Source of the DNA: Streptomyces hoynatensis
Lineage (GTDB): Bacteria > Actinomycetota > Actinomycetes > Streptomycetales > Streptomycetaceae
Length of the DNA stretch: 64,000 bases
Assembly: GCF_003626535.1 (NCBI RefSeq)
Contig: NZ_RBAL01000018.1
Span: 1 to 64,000, forward strand
Direction of reading: 5' to 3'
Shown piece by piece: positions 1 through 8,054 of this stretch. The notes beneath the pieces were generated by a model. That model was not told the origin of the DNA, ran no database searches, and saw nothing but the letters and a program-made list of their open reading frames with translations. A program made the translations under genes and the position numbers. Within the stretch, counting starts at the first letter, position 1, and each line of letters opens with the position of its first letter.

Positions 1-109
1 CGTCCAGGCCATCATCGCCCTCGCACGCCGACGGGCGAGCGTCCTGTGGGTCCTCCTGCGCGACAACCGGGTATTCACCCCCGCCCCGCCAGTCACGCAG
101 GCGGCTTGA
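1..109 (+). mobile_element. IS110-family transposase, C-terminal fragment (cut by window edge)
   Basis: Reading from base 2, an open frame of 35 codons runs to TGA at 107-109. Its peptide contains AIIALARRRASVLWVLLRDN and ends PPVTQAA. This is the characteristic C-terminus of IS110/IS116-type (Transposase_20) site-specific transposases, which use a DEDD/serine-type mechanism. The rest of the gene lies left of the window, so it is unclear whether the element is intact. IS110 elements lack long terminal inverted repeats, so the right end cannot be placed from sequence; the stretch just after the stop (TTGACTTCATCATTGAG) is typical of the trailing end. The family assignment rests on recognition of the C-terminal motif only. 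Confidence 0.75.
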
Positions 110-392
110 CTTCATCATTGAGACTCCTCGTGCTCCTCGCAGGTTTGGGGCAGGGCCGGGCCACGGCCGGCCCTCCGCTTTCCGGCACCGGGCACGCTAC
201 CCGGGGGGTCCGACAGCGGCGGTGCCGCGCGGCCGGGCGCCGGAACGGGCGGACGGCGCGGGGCGGCCTCGTGTTGCCGCCCGCCCCGCCGGGGCGGGCG
301 CCCATAATGGCGCAGGCAGGACGAATCGACGGCGCCCCGGCGCGCCTTCACGGGGTGGGCCGGGCCGCCGGGCGCCAGGAAGGCGCGAGCCC
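110..392. other. Intergenic stretch with GC hairpin and a CATAAT box
   Basis: No gene is supported here; the reading frames that run through it lack coding character. Bases 279-299 form a perfect 10-bp inverted repeat of GC only (GCCCGCCCCG / CGGGGCGGGC), which could be a terminator for the element on the left. Just after it, CATAAT at 303-308 resembles a -10 box about 85 nt before the SDR start, although no good -35 is visible. The IS110 right end must lie somewhere near the start of this stretch. Confidence 0.4.
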
Positions 393-1340
393 ATGAGCGC
401 AGCGGAGCGCATCACCACGCCGTTCACCGCCGACTCCACCGCGGCCGAGGTGCTCGACGGCGTCGACCTCACCGGCCGCCGGGCCGTCGTGACCGGCGCC
501 ACCTCCGGCATCGGGGTGGAGATCGCGCGGGCGTTCGCCGCCGCGGGCGCCGAGGTGACGCTGGCCGCGCGCGACCCGGACACGGGCGAGGCGACCGCAG
601 AGGACATCAGGGCGACGACGGGGAACCCGCGGATCGCGGTGGCGCGGCTGAACCTGTCCGACCAGGGTTCGGTGGCGGCCTTCACCGCGGGCTGGCAGGG
701 CCCGTTGCACATCCTGGTGAACAACGCGGGCATCGTGTGCACGCCGGAGCTGCGCACCAGGGAGGGCTGGGAGCTGCAGTTCGCGACCAACCACCTCGGG
801 CACTTCGCCCTCGCCACCGGGCTGCACCCGGTGCTCGCCGCGACCTCGGGGGCCAGGGTGGTGACGGTCAGCTCGGCGGCGCACCTGAGCGGCGGCGTGG
901 ACTTCGAGGACGTCCACTTCCGCCACCGGCCCTACGACCCCGCGCTCGCCTACGCCCAGTCGAAGACCGCCAACGTGCTGTTCGCGGTGGAGGCGAACCG
1001 GCGCTGGGCGAGCGAGGACATCACCGTCAACGCCGCGCACCCCGGGGCGATCAGGACCAGGCTGACCCGCCACCTGAGCCGGGACGAGGCCGAACGGGCG
1101 GCGGCCGGGGGCGAGTTCCCGTTCAGGACGCCGGAGCAGGGCGCGGCCACCCCCGTGCTCGTGGCGACCTGGCCGCCGCTGGCCGGCCGCGGGGGCCGCT
1201 ACTTCGAGGACTGCAACGAGGCCGCGCCCCACGAGCCCGGCGCCCACAGCGGGGTCGCCGCGCACGCGCTCGACCAGCAGGCCGCCGCCCGGCTGTGGCG
1301 GCTGTCGCTGGAGATGCTGGCCGCGGCCAGGCACGCCTGA
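393..1340 (+). CDS. Short-chain dehydrogenase/reductase (SDR)
   Basis: A 315-aa cytosolic NAD(P)-dependent oxidoreductase of the classical SDR fold. Visible motifs are the nucleotide-binding TGATSGIG at residues 34-41, NNAG at 110-113, a catalytic Ser near 160, and YAQSK (Tyr187, Lys191), followed by NAAHPGAIRT, typical of the retinol-dehydrogenase/WWOX-like branch. The ATG at 393 is chosen because AGGAAGG lies upstream and homologues begin shortly before the Rossmann motif; the frame stays open further upstream without coding character. It precedes a CrtI-like FAD oxidoreductase by about 140 nt on the same strand. The substrate cannot be told from sequence. Confidence 0.85.
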   Translation: MSAAERITTPFTADSTAAEVLDGVDLTGRRAVVTGATSGIGVEIARAFAAAGAEVTLAARDPDTGEATAEDIRATTGNPRIAVARLNLSDQGSVAAFTAGWQGPLHILVNNAGIVCTPELRTREGWELQFATNHLGHFALATGLHPVLAATSGARVVTVSSAAHLSGGVDFEDVHFRHRPYDPALAYAQSKTANVLFAVEANRRWASEDITVNAAHPGAIRTRLTRHLSRDEAERAAAGGEFPFRTPEQGAATPVLVATWPPLAGRGGRYFEDCNEAAPHEPGAHSGVAAHALDQQAAARLWRLSLEMLAAARHA

Positions 1341-1483
1341 CCGGCGCGCGGGCGCCCGGCTCGTGGGGGCGGGGCCCGGCCGGTGGGCCGCGCCCCGGCG
1401 CGCGCGGCGTATTCTTTGGACCCCCCGGGACCCGCCGCGGCGGCGCCCCGGAGGACGAGCCTCAGCGGCGAGGGGAGCGTGCA

Positions 1484-2911
1484 GTGCCGTCCATGCGAGA
1501 CGTGGTCGTGGTGGGTGCCGGGCCGAACGGGCTGACCGCGGCCGTCGAGCTGGCCCGCCGCGGCCTGTCCGTCGAGGTGTTCGAGGCGAAGGAGACGGTC
1601 GGCGGCGGCGCCCGCACCGAGGAGCTGACCCTGCCCGGCTTCCGGCACGACCCGTGTTCCGCCGCGCACCCGATGGGGATCGGCTCGCCCGCCTTCGCCG
1701 CCATGCCGCTCGCGCGCTACGGCCTGACCTGGCTGCAGCCGGAGCTGTCCCTGGCCCACCCCTTCCCCGACGGCAGCGCCGCGGTGCTGGCCGCATCGGT
1801 GGGCGAGACGGCCGCCTCGCTCGACCCGCGGGACGCGGGCACCTACCGCCGCCTGCTGGCGCCCTTCCTCGGCAAGTGGGCCTCGCTCAGCGGCGACTTC
1901 CTCAAGGTGCCCTGGGACGGGCTGCCGCGCGACCCGGTCACGCTGGCCCGGTTCGGCCTGCACGCGGTCCAGCCGGCCTCGCTGCTGATGCGCAGGTTCC
2001 GCGGCGAGCGGGCCAGGACGCTGTTCTCCGGCCTCGCCGCGCACGTGATCTCCGTGCCGGGCACCCCCATGACCGGGGCGATCGCCCTCGTGTTCGCCCT
2101 CGCCGCCCACGAGCGCGGCTGGCCGCTGGCGCGCGGCGGCTCGCAGGCGATCTCCGACGCGCTCGCCGCCTACCTGCGCGACCTGGGCGGGGTGATCCAC
2201 ACCGGGGTCGAGGTCAGGCGCCTCGACGAACTGCCGCCGGCCAGGGCGTACATCTTCGACACCTCCCCGACCGCGCTGGCCAGGATCGCCGGCCTCGGGC
2301 GGGCCTTCGACGGATTCTCCTACGGCGCCGCCGCGTTCAAGGTGGACTACGCGCTCGACGGTCCCGTGCCGTGGAAGGCCCCCGAGGCCAGGCGGGCCGG
2401 GACCGTGCACCTGGGGGCGGACAGCGGCGAGATCCACGCGGCGCTGCGGGACGCCTCCGCGCGGGGGCGCGCCCCGGAGCGCCCCTTCCTCATCACCACC
2501 CAGCCGACGCTCGTCGACCCCGGCCGCGCGCCCGAGGGCAAGCACGTGTTCTACGCGTACGGGCACGTGCCGCGCGGCTGGGACGGCGACCTGACCGAGG
2601 CGATCGAGCGTCAGATCGAGCGGTTCGCGCCCGGGTTCCGCGACCTGGTGCTGGCCAGGGCCGTCGCCGGGCCCGCGGAACTGGCCCGGCGCAACGCCAA
2701 CTACGTGGGCGGGGACATCGCCTGCGGCGCGTTCCGTGGACTGCAGACGATGTTCCGGCCGCGTCCTGCGGCGAACCCCTACGCGACCCCGCACCCGGCG
2801 GTCTTCCTGTGCTCCTCCGCCACCTGGCCGGGACCCGGGGTGCACGGGATGTCGGGACACAACGCGGCGAAGGCGGCCTGGCGCCGCCTCGGCCTGGCCA
2901 CCCGGGTCTGA
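1484..2911 (+). CDS. CrtI-like FAD/NAD(P)-dependent oxidoreductase
   Basis: A 475-aa flavoprotein of the phytoene-desaturase/amine-oxidase-like family. The N-terminus carries the FAD dinucleotide-binding motif VVVGAGPNGLTAA, then an acidic residue at the end of the second strand (VEVFEAKE) and GGGARTEE, which contacts FAD. Near the C-terminus PGPGVHGMSGHNAA is the second FAD-binding segment of this family. The GTG start follows AGGGGAG by 6-7 nt; an ATG three codons on (1493) is the alternative. Bacterial members of this branch (PYROXD2-like) are mostly uncharacterised, and no carotenoid genes lie nearby, so a carotenoid role is not implied. Confidence 0.8.
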   Translation: MPSMRDVVVVGAGPNGLTAAVELARRGLSVEVFEAKETVGGGARTEELTLPGFRHDPCSAAHPMGIGSPAFAAMPLARYGLTWLQPELSLAHPFPDGSAAVLAASVGETAASLDPRDAGTYRRLLAPFLGKWASLSGDFLKVPWDGLPRDPVTLARFGLHAVQPASLLMRRFRGERARTLFSGLAAHVISVPGTPMTGAIALVFALAAHERGWPLARGGSQAISDALAAYLRDLGGVIHTGVEVRRLDELPPARAYIFDTSPTALARIAGLGRAFDGFSYGAAAFKVDYALDGPVPWKAPEARRAGTVHLGADSGEIHAALRDASARGRAPERPFLITTQPTLVDPGRAPEGKHVFYAYGHVPRGWDGDLTEAIERQIERFAPGFRDLVLARAVAGPAELARRNANYVGGDIACGAFRGLQTMFRPRPAANPYATPHPAVFLCSSATWPGPGVHGMSGHNAAKAAWRRLGLATRV

Positions 2912-2956
2912 GCCGACCGCGCGCGCCCCGGGCCCGGCCGGTAGCGTCTGCGTCTT

Positions 2957-4636
2957 GTGGATCCGACCATACGACCTTCACACCCCTCGCCCCGCGGGGG
3001 CCGCGGCCGGCGGCGGCACGCCCGCACCGCCGCGACCGCCCTGGCCTGCGCCGTGGCCCTGCTCGCCGCCGGCTGCTCGGGCGGCAGCGACCGTCCCACC
3101 TCGGGCCGCTCCTCCAGCGGGCCGCAGGGCGGGGAGGCGAGCCAGGCGCAGGAGAGCTACCCGGGCCTGCCCGACGAGCTGGGCAGGCAGCGCCTGAGCT
3201 GGGCGACCTGCCAGGCCCCGACCCCGCTCCAGGGCACCAGCCCCGAGGGCGCCCCGGGCGAGGAGTGGGAGTGCGCCACCCTCACCGTCCCGCTCGACTG
3301 GGACGCGCCCGAGGGCGAGACGATCCCGATCGCCCTGATCCGCGAGCGGACCACCGCGCCCGAGGCCGACCGCATCGGCTCGCTCGTCTTCAACTTCGGC
3401 GGCCCGGGCGGCTCCGGGGTGGCCACCCTCCCGCCGGCCGCGGAGGAGTACGGCGAACTCCGCGCGGGCGGCTACGACCTGGTCAGCTTCGACCCGCGGG
3501 GCGTGGGCGAGAGCGCCGGCGTGGTCTGCCTGGACGACGCCGCCACGGACGCGCAGAACCAGGAGCTCACCGGCGTGCCCGACACCCCCGAGGAGGAGGC
3601 GCTGTCCGAGCGGCAGGACGAGGAGTACATCGCCGCCTGCGAGGCCAACTCGGGAGAGCTGCTGCCGCACGTCACCACCGCCAACACCGCACGCGACATG
3701 GACCTGCTGCGGCACGTCCTCGGCGACGAGCGGCTGAACTACTTCGGCATCTCCTACGGCACCAAGCTCGGCGCCGTCTACGCCCACCTCTTCCCCGGCA
3801 ACGTCGGCCACACCGTGCTCGACGGCGTCGTCGACCCCGACCCCGACCAGGTGGCCCAGACCACCCTCCAGACCGAGGGCTTCCAGCTGGCCCTCGACCA
3901 CTACCTGGCCCACTGCGCCCAGCAGGACGGCGCCGAGTGCCCGACCGGCAGCGACCCCGAGGCGGGCAACCAGGAGCTCGCCGGCCTCCTCGCCGGCCTG
4001 GAGGAGAGCCCGCTGCCGACCTCCGACCCCGACGGCAGGAAGCTGACCTCCCTCATCGCGCTGACCGCCGTCGCCGCCGCGCTCTACTCGCCCGACACCT
4101 GGGACTACCTGACCCTCGGCCTGCAGGAGGCCGTCTGGTCCGGCACCGGCGACACCCTGCTCTACCTCGCCGACCTCTACACCGGCCGCGACGCCCAGGG
4201 CCGTTACAGCAACCAGAACGCCGCCAACAACGCGATCAACTGCGCCGACGATCCCTCGGGCATGAGCCCGGAGGAGGCCACGGCCCACGAGGACGAACTC
4301 ACCGGCATCTCCCCGGTGTTCGGCGAGTACATGGCGGCGACGCTGACCGGCTGCGAGGGCTGGCCGGTGTCCGCCTCCGAGACCGAGCGGCCCGCGTACG
4401 AGGCCCGGGACGCCGCCTCGCCGCTCCTGCTGGTGGCCACCACGGGCGACCCGGCCACCCCCTACGAGGGCGCCGCCCGGATGCAGGAGGCCATCGGCGG
4501 CCCCGGGGTGGCCCCGCTGCTCAGCTTCGACGGCGAGGGCCACAGCGCCTACACCTCGGGCGACGCCTGCGTCACCGGGGTGGTGAACGCCCACCTGCTG
4601 ACCGGCGAGGTGCCCGAGGACGGGCGGGCCTGCTGA
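2957..4636 (+). CDS. Secreted lipoprotein alpha/beta-hydrolase, S33 tripeptidyl aminopeptidase (Slp/TAP) type
   Basis: A 559-aa exported serine peptidase-like hydrolase. The N-terminus has a basic stretch, a hydrophobic core and the lipobox LAAGC with the lipid-anchored Cys at residue 40. Family motifs are the oxyanion loop NFGGPGGSG, FDPRGVGES, the nucleophile elbow GISYGTK, the acid loop TTGDPATPYEGA and the catalytic His in GEGHSAY, in a C-terminal TAP-like domain. Streptomyces Slp proteins of this type cleave N-terminal tripeptides from proteins outside the cell. No ribosome-binding site precedes the GTG at 2957; TAGCGT 9 nt upstream is compatible with a leaderless transcript. Gap to the preceding gene is 45 nt. 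Confidence 0.85.
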   Translation: MDPTIRPSHPSPRGGRGRRRHARTAATALACAVALLAAGCSGGSDRPTSGRSSSGPQGGEASQAQESYPGLPDELGRQRLSWATCQAPTPLQGTSPEGAPGEEWECATLTVPLDWDAPEGETIPIALIRERTTAPEADRIGSLVFNFGGPGGSGVATLPPAAEEYGELRAGGYDLVSFDPRGVGESAGVVCLDDAATDAQNQELTGVPDTPEEEALSERQDEEYIAACEANSGELLPHVTTANTARDMDLLRHVLGDERLNYFGISYGTKLGAVYAHLFPGNVGHTVLDGVVDPDPDQVAQTTLQTEGFQLALDHYLAHCAQQDGAECPTGSDPEAGNQELAGLLAGLEESPLPTSDPDGRKLTSLIALTAVAAALYSPDTWDYLTLGLQEAVWSGTGDTLLYLADLYTGRDAQGRYSNQNAANNAINCADDPSGMSPEEATAHEDELTGISPVFGEYMAATLTGCEGWPVSASETERPAYEARDAASPLLLVATTGDPATPYEGAARMQEAIGGPGVAPLLSFDGEGHSAYTSGDACVTGVVNAHLLTGEVPEDGRAC

Positions 4637-4642
4637 GAGGGC

Positions 4643-4672
4643 GCCCGGCCCGCCCCTCCCGGCGGGCCGGGC
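4643..4672 (+). terminator. GC-rich hairpin after the S33 peptidase gene
   Basis: A perfect 12-bp inverted repeat (GCCCGGCCCGCC at 4643-4654, GGCGGGCCGGGC at 4661-4672) with a 6-nt loop starts 7 nt after the stop. There is no T tract, as is usual for Streptomyces terminators. Confidence 0.65.
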
Positions 4673-4799
4673 CGGTGTGACCGGCGCCGCCTCCGCGGGC
4701 CGGGGCGGGCATGGCCCGCACGGGCCCGGGCCGGATAGGGTCGCCAGCGGCTTTGACCGCCTGCTCGACCGCGGGGCGCTACGACCACAGGGGCTGACC

Positions 4800-5945
4800 A
4801 TGACGGACACGGGGACCACCACGCGCGTGCTGATCGCCGCGGACAAGTTCAAGGGCTCGCTGACCGCGGCCCAGGTCGCGCGGCACGTCGCCGCGGGCCT
4901 GCGCGCGGCCAGGCCCGCCCTCGACGTGGCCTCGCTGCCCGTCGCCGACGGCGGGGACGGCACCGTGGACGCGGCGGTCGCCGGGGGCTTCTCGGCGCGG
5001 GAGGCCGAGGTGACGGGCCCGCTCGGCCTGCCCGTCACGGCCCGGTTCGCGCTGCGCGGGGACACGGCCGTGATCGAGATGGCGGAGGCCTCCGGGCTGC
5101 GCCTGCTGCCGCCGTTCACCTTCGCGCCGATGACCGCCACCACCTACGGGACGGGCGAGTTGATCGCGGCGGCGCTGGACGCCGGGGCGCGCACCGTCGT
5201 CCTCGGCGTGGGCGGCTCGGCGACCACGGACGGCGGCGCGGGCATGCTGACGGCCCTGGGCGCGCGGCTGTACGACGCGGAGGGCGACCCGCTGCCGCAC
5301 GGTGGCGGGCCGCTGCGGGAGCTGGCCAGGGCGGACTTCTCCGGGCTCGACCCGCGGCTGAAGGACACCGCGTTCGTCCTCGCAAGCGACGTGGACAACC
5401 CGCTGACCGGCCCGGCGGGGGCCGCGGCCGTCTACGGCCCGCAGAAGGGGGCCGACCCGATGGACGTGGAGGCGCTCGACGCGGCGCTCACCACCTACGC
5501 GCGGGTGCTCGGGGAGACCCTGGGCGCCCCCGCCGCCGCGGCCGCCAAGGCCCCGGGCGCGGGCGCGGCCGGCGGCATCGGCTACGGCGCCCTCGTCGGC
5601 CTCGGCGCCACCTTCAGGCCGGGCATCGAGGTGCTCCTGGAGGTCCTCGGCTTCGAGGCCGCGCTGGCCGCCGCCGACCTGGTGATCACCGGCGAGGGCT
5701 CCCTCGACGCACAGACCCTGCACGGCAAGGCGCCCGCGGGCGTCGCCGCGGCGGCCAGGGCCGCGGGCAAGCCGGTGGTGGCCGTCTGCGGGCGCCTGGC
5801 CATCGAGGAGGCGGCCCTGCACGCGGCCGGGATCGAGGCCGCCTACGCGCTGACCGACCTGGAGCCCGACCCCGCGGTGTGCATCGCGCAGGCGGCGCCG
5901 CTGCTGGAGCGCGCCGCCCGCCGGCTCGCCGAGGAACGCCTGTGA
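4800..5945 (+). CDS. Glycerate kinase (GlxK/GarK family)
   Basis: A 381-aa cytosolic kinase phosphorylating glycerate, feeding glyoxylate- or serine-derived carbon into glycolysis. The family is recognisable throughout: ADKFKGSLTAAQV at the N-terminus, LPVADGGDGT, GVGGSATTDGGAGML, SDVDNPLTGPAGAA followed by YGPQKGA, AAGGIGYG and TGEGSLDAQT near the C-terminus. The length is normal. The ATG at 4800 is preceded by CAGGGG; TAGGGT at 4736-4741 could be the -10. Glycerate is a product of glyoxylate metabolism, consistent with a possible link to malate synthase and purine breakdown further right, although no operon links them. Confidence 0.93.
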   Translation: MTDTGTTTRVLIAADKFKGSLTAAQVARHVAAGLRAARPALDVASLPVADGGDGTVDAAVAGGFSAREAEVTGPLGLPVTARFALRGDTAVIEMAEASGLRLLPPFTFAPMTATTYGTGELIAAALDAGARTVVLGVGGSATTDGGAGMLTALGARLYDAEGDPLPHGGGPLRELARADFSGLDPRLKDTAFVLASDVDNPLTGPAGAAAVYGPQKGADPMDVEALDAALTTYARVLGETLGAPAAAAAKAPGAGAAGGIGYGALVGLGATFRPGIEVLLEVLGFEAALAAADLVITGEGSLDAQTLHGKAPAGVAAAARAAGKPVVAVCGRLAIEEAALHAAGIEAAYALTDLEPDPAVCIAQAAPLLERAARRLAEERL

Positions 5946-5971
5946 CCCCGGCCGCGCATCCGGCGCGAGGC

Positions 5972-5994
5972 GGCGGCCCCGTGGGCGGGCCGCC
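5972..5994. terminator. Hairpin between convergent genes
   Basis: GGCGGCCC (5972-5979) and GGGCCGCC (5987-5994) form an 8-bp stem with a 7-nt loop in the 69-nt gap between glycerate kinase and the convergent membrane protein, so it could serve both directions. Confidence 0.5.
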
Positions 5995-6014
5995 CCGGCG
6001 GGACGGCCCGATCC

Positions 6015-6581
6015 TCACTGCTCGCTGGTGGACACCACGTAGACCCGGGGGCGTTCCTCGCTGGTGACGTCGACCGTGACCGCCACCTCCGGCTCCGCCT
6101 GCGACTTGTGGACGACCAGCCCGGCGAAGGTGCGCCCCGGGTCCTCGAAGTCCCAGCCCACGGTGTTGGCGTCGGCCCTGCCGACGGTGACCTCGCCCTC
6201 CTCCAGCGCCGAGGGCTCGGTCCCCAGGTCCTCGAGGAAACGCGACAGCTGCCGCGGCGAGCAGCGGAACTCGACGTACATCGTGCTCCGGTCCCAGGAG
6301 TTCTCCTCGTAGTAGCCCACGTACGCGGCGCCGCTGGGGATGGGCACGTCGTAGATGCGCCGCTGGACCTTGCTCGGCCACTCGTAGATCAGCCCGCGCG
6401 CCGAGGCGATGCGCTCCTTGCCCTCGCCGCTGTCCCGGCTCTGGTAGGCGGAGAGCGCCAGGTAGCCCGCGGGCAGGGCGATCAGCAGCACGACGAAGAG
6501 GGCCGTCAGCCAGCGGTGGCGGGGGCGGCGGGGCGGGCGCCCCGGGGCCGCGGCGGGCGCGTCGGCCGTCGTCGTGGCCAT
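6015..6581 (-). CDS. Membrane-anchored hypothetical protein coupled to ROK kinase
   Basis: A 188-aa protein with a proline/arginine-rich cytoplasmic N-terminus, one transmembrane helix at about residues 27-47 (LTALFVVLLIALPAGYLAL) and an extracytoplasmic domain of about 140 residues without a family I recognise. The domain contains YVGYYEENSWDRSTMYVEF and ends with a short charged tail. The ATG overlaps the stop of the ROK kinase by one base (TGATG), so translation is coupled. Streptomyces keep similar small proteins beside sugar kinases, but the function is unknown; the pairing is the only clue. Confidence 0.75.
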   Translation of the reverse strand: MATTTADAPAAAPGRPPRRPRHRWLTALFVVLLIALPAGYLALSAYQSRDSGEGKERIASARGLIYEWPSKVQRRIYDVPIPSGAAYVGYYEENSWDRSTMYVEFRCSPRQLSRFLEDLGTEPSALEEGEVTVGRADANTVGWDFEDPGRTFAGLVVHKSQAEPEVAVTVDVTSEERPRVYVVSTSEQ

Positions 6582-7726
6582 CAGCCGGCCGCCCGCCCCC
6601 GCGGCGGCAGCCGCAGCTCGAAGCCGGTGCGGTGCACGCGCTCGGCGCGCCGCCGGTTGGCGCGCCGGAACCTGCGGGCCACCAGCCGCGCCAGGTCGGC
6701 GGCGCCCACCATGCCCGCGTCCGCGCCCAGCTCGGCGCGGACGACGGTGGCCTCGGGGCGGTAGCCGCGGCCGGTCAGCTGGCGGCGGAACGCGTCCCGC
6801 GCGGGCGCGATGAGCAGCTCGTCCGCCTCGCTGACGCCCCCGCCGATGACGAACCTGGCCGGGTCGAGGGCGGCGGCCAGGTTGGCGATGCCCACGCCGA
6901 GCCAGCGGCCGACGTCCTCCAGCAGCTCCACGCACATCGGGTCGCCCGCCCTGGCCAGCTCGCTGATCAGCGGGCCGGTGATGTCGCCGATCTGGTGGCC
7001 CACCCGGTCCAGGATGTGCTGGGCCACCGGCGAGTCGGCCGCGGCCAGCTCGCGGGCCTCGCGCACCAGGGCGTTGCCCGAGCTGTACTGCTCCCAGCAG
7101 CCCCGGTTCCCGCAGGGGCAGCGGTGGCCGCCCGGCACCACCTGCATGTGGCCGAACTCGCCCGCGACCCCGAACGCGCCGCGCTTGACGCGGCCGCCCT
7201 CCAGTATGGCGCCGCCGATGCCGGTCCCCAGGGTGATCATCACCAGGTGCTCGGCGCCCCGGCCGGCGCCGAAGCGCCACTCGCCCCAGGCGGCCGTGTT
7301 CGCGTCGTTGTCCACCATGATCGGCACCGCGAGCCGGGTGGCCAGGGAGTCGCGCAGCGGCTCGTTGCGCCAGGCCAGGTGCGGCGCGAACAGCACGCGC
7401 GAGCGGTCGGCGTCCACCCAGCCCGCGGCCCCGATGCCCACGGCGTGCACGTCGTGCCGGTCGGACAGGTCGAGGACGAGCTCGGCGATGGTGTCCTCGA
7501 CGACCTTCGGGCTCTTGGACTTGTCCGGCGTCTCGGTGCGCACCCGCTCCAGGATGGTGCCGTCGGCGTCCACGACCCCCGCCATCACCTTGGTCCCGCC
7601 GATGTCGATGCCGACGGTGGGGACCCGGGGGGCGGACAGATGTGAGCGCCGCTCGCGCGTGGCGAGGGCGCGCAGCACGTTGCCCCGCGCCGTCCGGCGG
7701 TTCGCGCGCTCACGGTAGGTACTCAT
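6581..7726 (-). CDS. ROK-family sugar kinase (glucokinase-like)
   Basis: A 381-aa cytosolic kinase of the ROK family. Motifs: phosphate-binding GIDIGGTKVMAG after a 37-residue basic N-terminal extension, VDNDANTAAWGEW with the catalytic Asp, LGTGIGG, the ROK signature with GEFGHM, and the zinc site CPCGNRGCWEQ. It lacks the N-terminal winged helix of ROK repressors, so it is an enzyme rather than a regulator. Glucose is the likeliest substrate, but sugar specificity is not readable. It is divergent from a LacI regulator (328-nt gap) and translationally coupled to the downstream membrane protein. The N-terminal extension is longer than that of the standard Streptomyces GlkA of about 315 residues. 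Confidence 0.85.
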   Translation of the reverse strand: MSTYRERANRRTARGNVLRALATRERRSHLSAPRVPTVGIDIGGTKVMAGVVDADGTILERVRTETPDKSKSPKVVEDTIAELVLDLSDRHDVHAVGIGAAGWVDADRSRVLFAPHLAWRNEPLRDSLATRLAVPIMVDNDANTAAWGEWRFGAGRGAEHLVMITLGTGIGGAILEGGRVKRGAFGVAGEFGHMQVVPGGHRCPCGNRGCWEQYSSGNALVREARELAAADSPVAQHILDRVGHQIGDITGPLISELARAGDPMCVELLEDVGRWLGVGIANLAAALDPARFVIGGGVSEADELLIAPARDAFRRQLTGRGYRPEATVVRAELGADAGMVGAADLARLVARRFRRANRRRAERVHRTGFELRLPPRGRAAG

Positions 7727-8054
7727 CGGCTCGATTGTGCCCTACCCCGGCGTGGGCCGGGCCGGTGGCCGCCCGCATCGGGGTGCTCCCCTCCTGCGGC
7801 GGCCGAAAGGCCCCCGGGCGCCCGATGCGCTCGATGCGGCCGGGGCGATCCCCCGCCGCCCGGGCGCACGGGCGTGGCTGCCCGGCAGGCCGGCCGGGCG
7901 GCTTTCCGCGGGGGCGTTGCCGGGAAATGCCGGGGCCGCGCGGTGCCGGATGCCGCTGCCGCGTCCCGGCTTTTCGGCATTCGTGCAAAGATCCCGCTGA
8001 ACCGGATCGGGGATCTCCCGGGAGAAACCGGCTCAGGGCGCGGGAGGAGAGCAG
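7727..8054. other. Divergent promoter region between ROK kinase and LacI regulator
   Basis: A 328-nt intergenic region with no supported gene. It must hold the promoters of the divergent kinase and lacI-type genes. The sequence GCTGAACCGGA at 7996-8006 recurs at 9260 on the far side of the regulator gene and may be an operator half-site. The ribosome-binding site GGAGGAG of the regulator lies at its right edge. Confidence 0.4.
7996..8006 (+). promoter_or_regulatory. Candidate LacI-type half-operator (GCTGAACCGGA)
   Basis: The 10-mer GCTGAACCGG occurs here, upstream of the LacI-type gene, and again at 9260-9269. It shares AACCGG with the perfect palindrome at 9113. A regulator-binding site is inferred from this repetition only. 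Confidence 0.35.

Noticed and set aside
222..392. Upstream extension of the SDR reading frame
   Set aside because: The extra residues are Gly/Arg/Pro-rich with no homology; the frame is open only because of high GC. The SD-preceded ATG at 393 fits.
1363..4680. Very long frame (over 1100 codons) across the FAD oxidoreductase and peptidase genes
   Set aside because: Arg/Pro/Ala-rich product without motifs, fully overlapping two well-supported genes in other frames.
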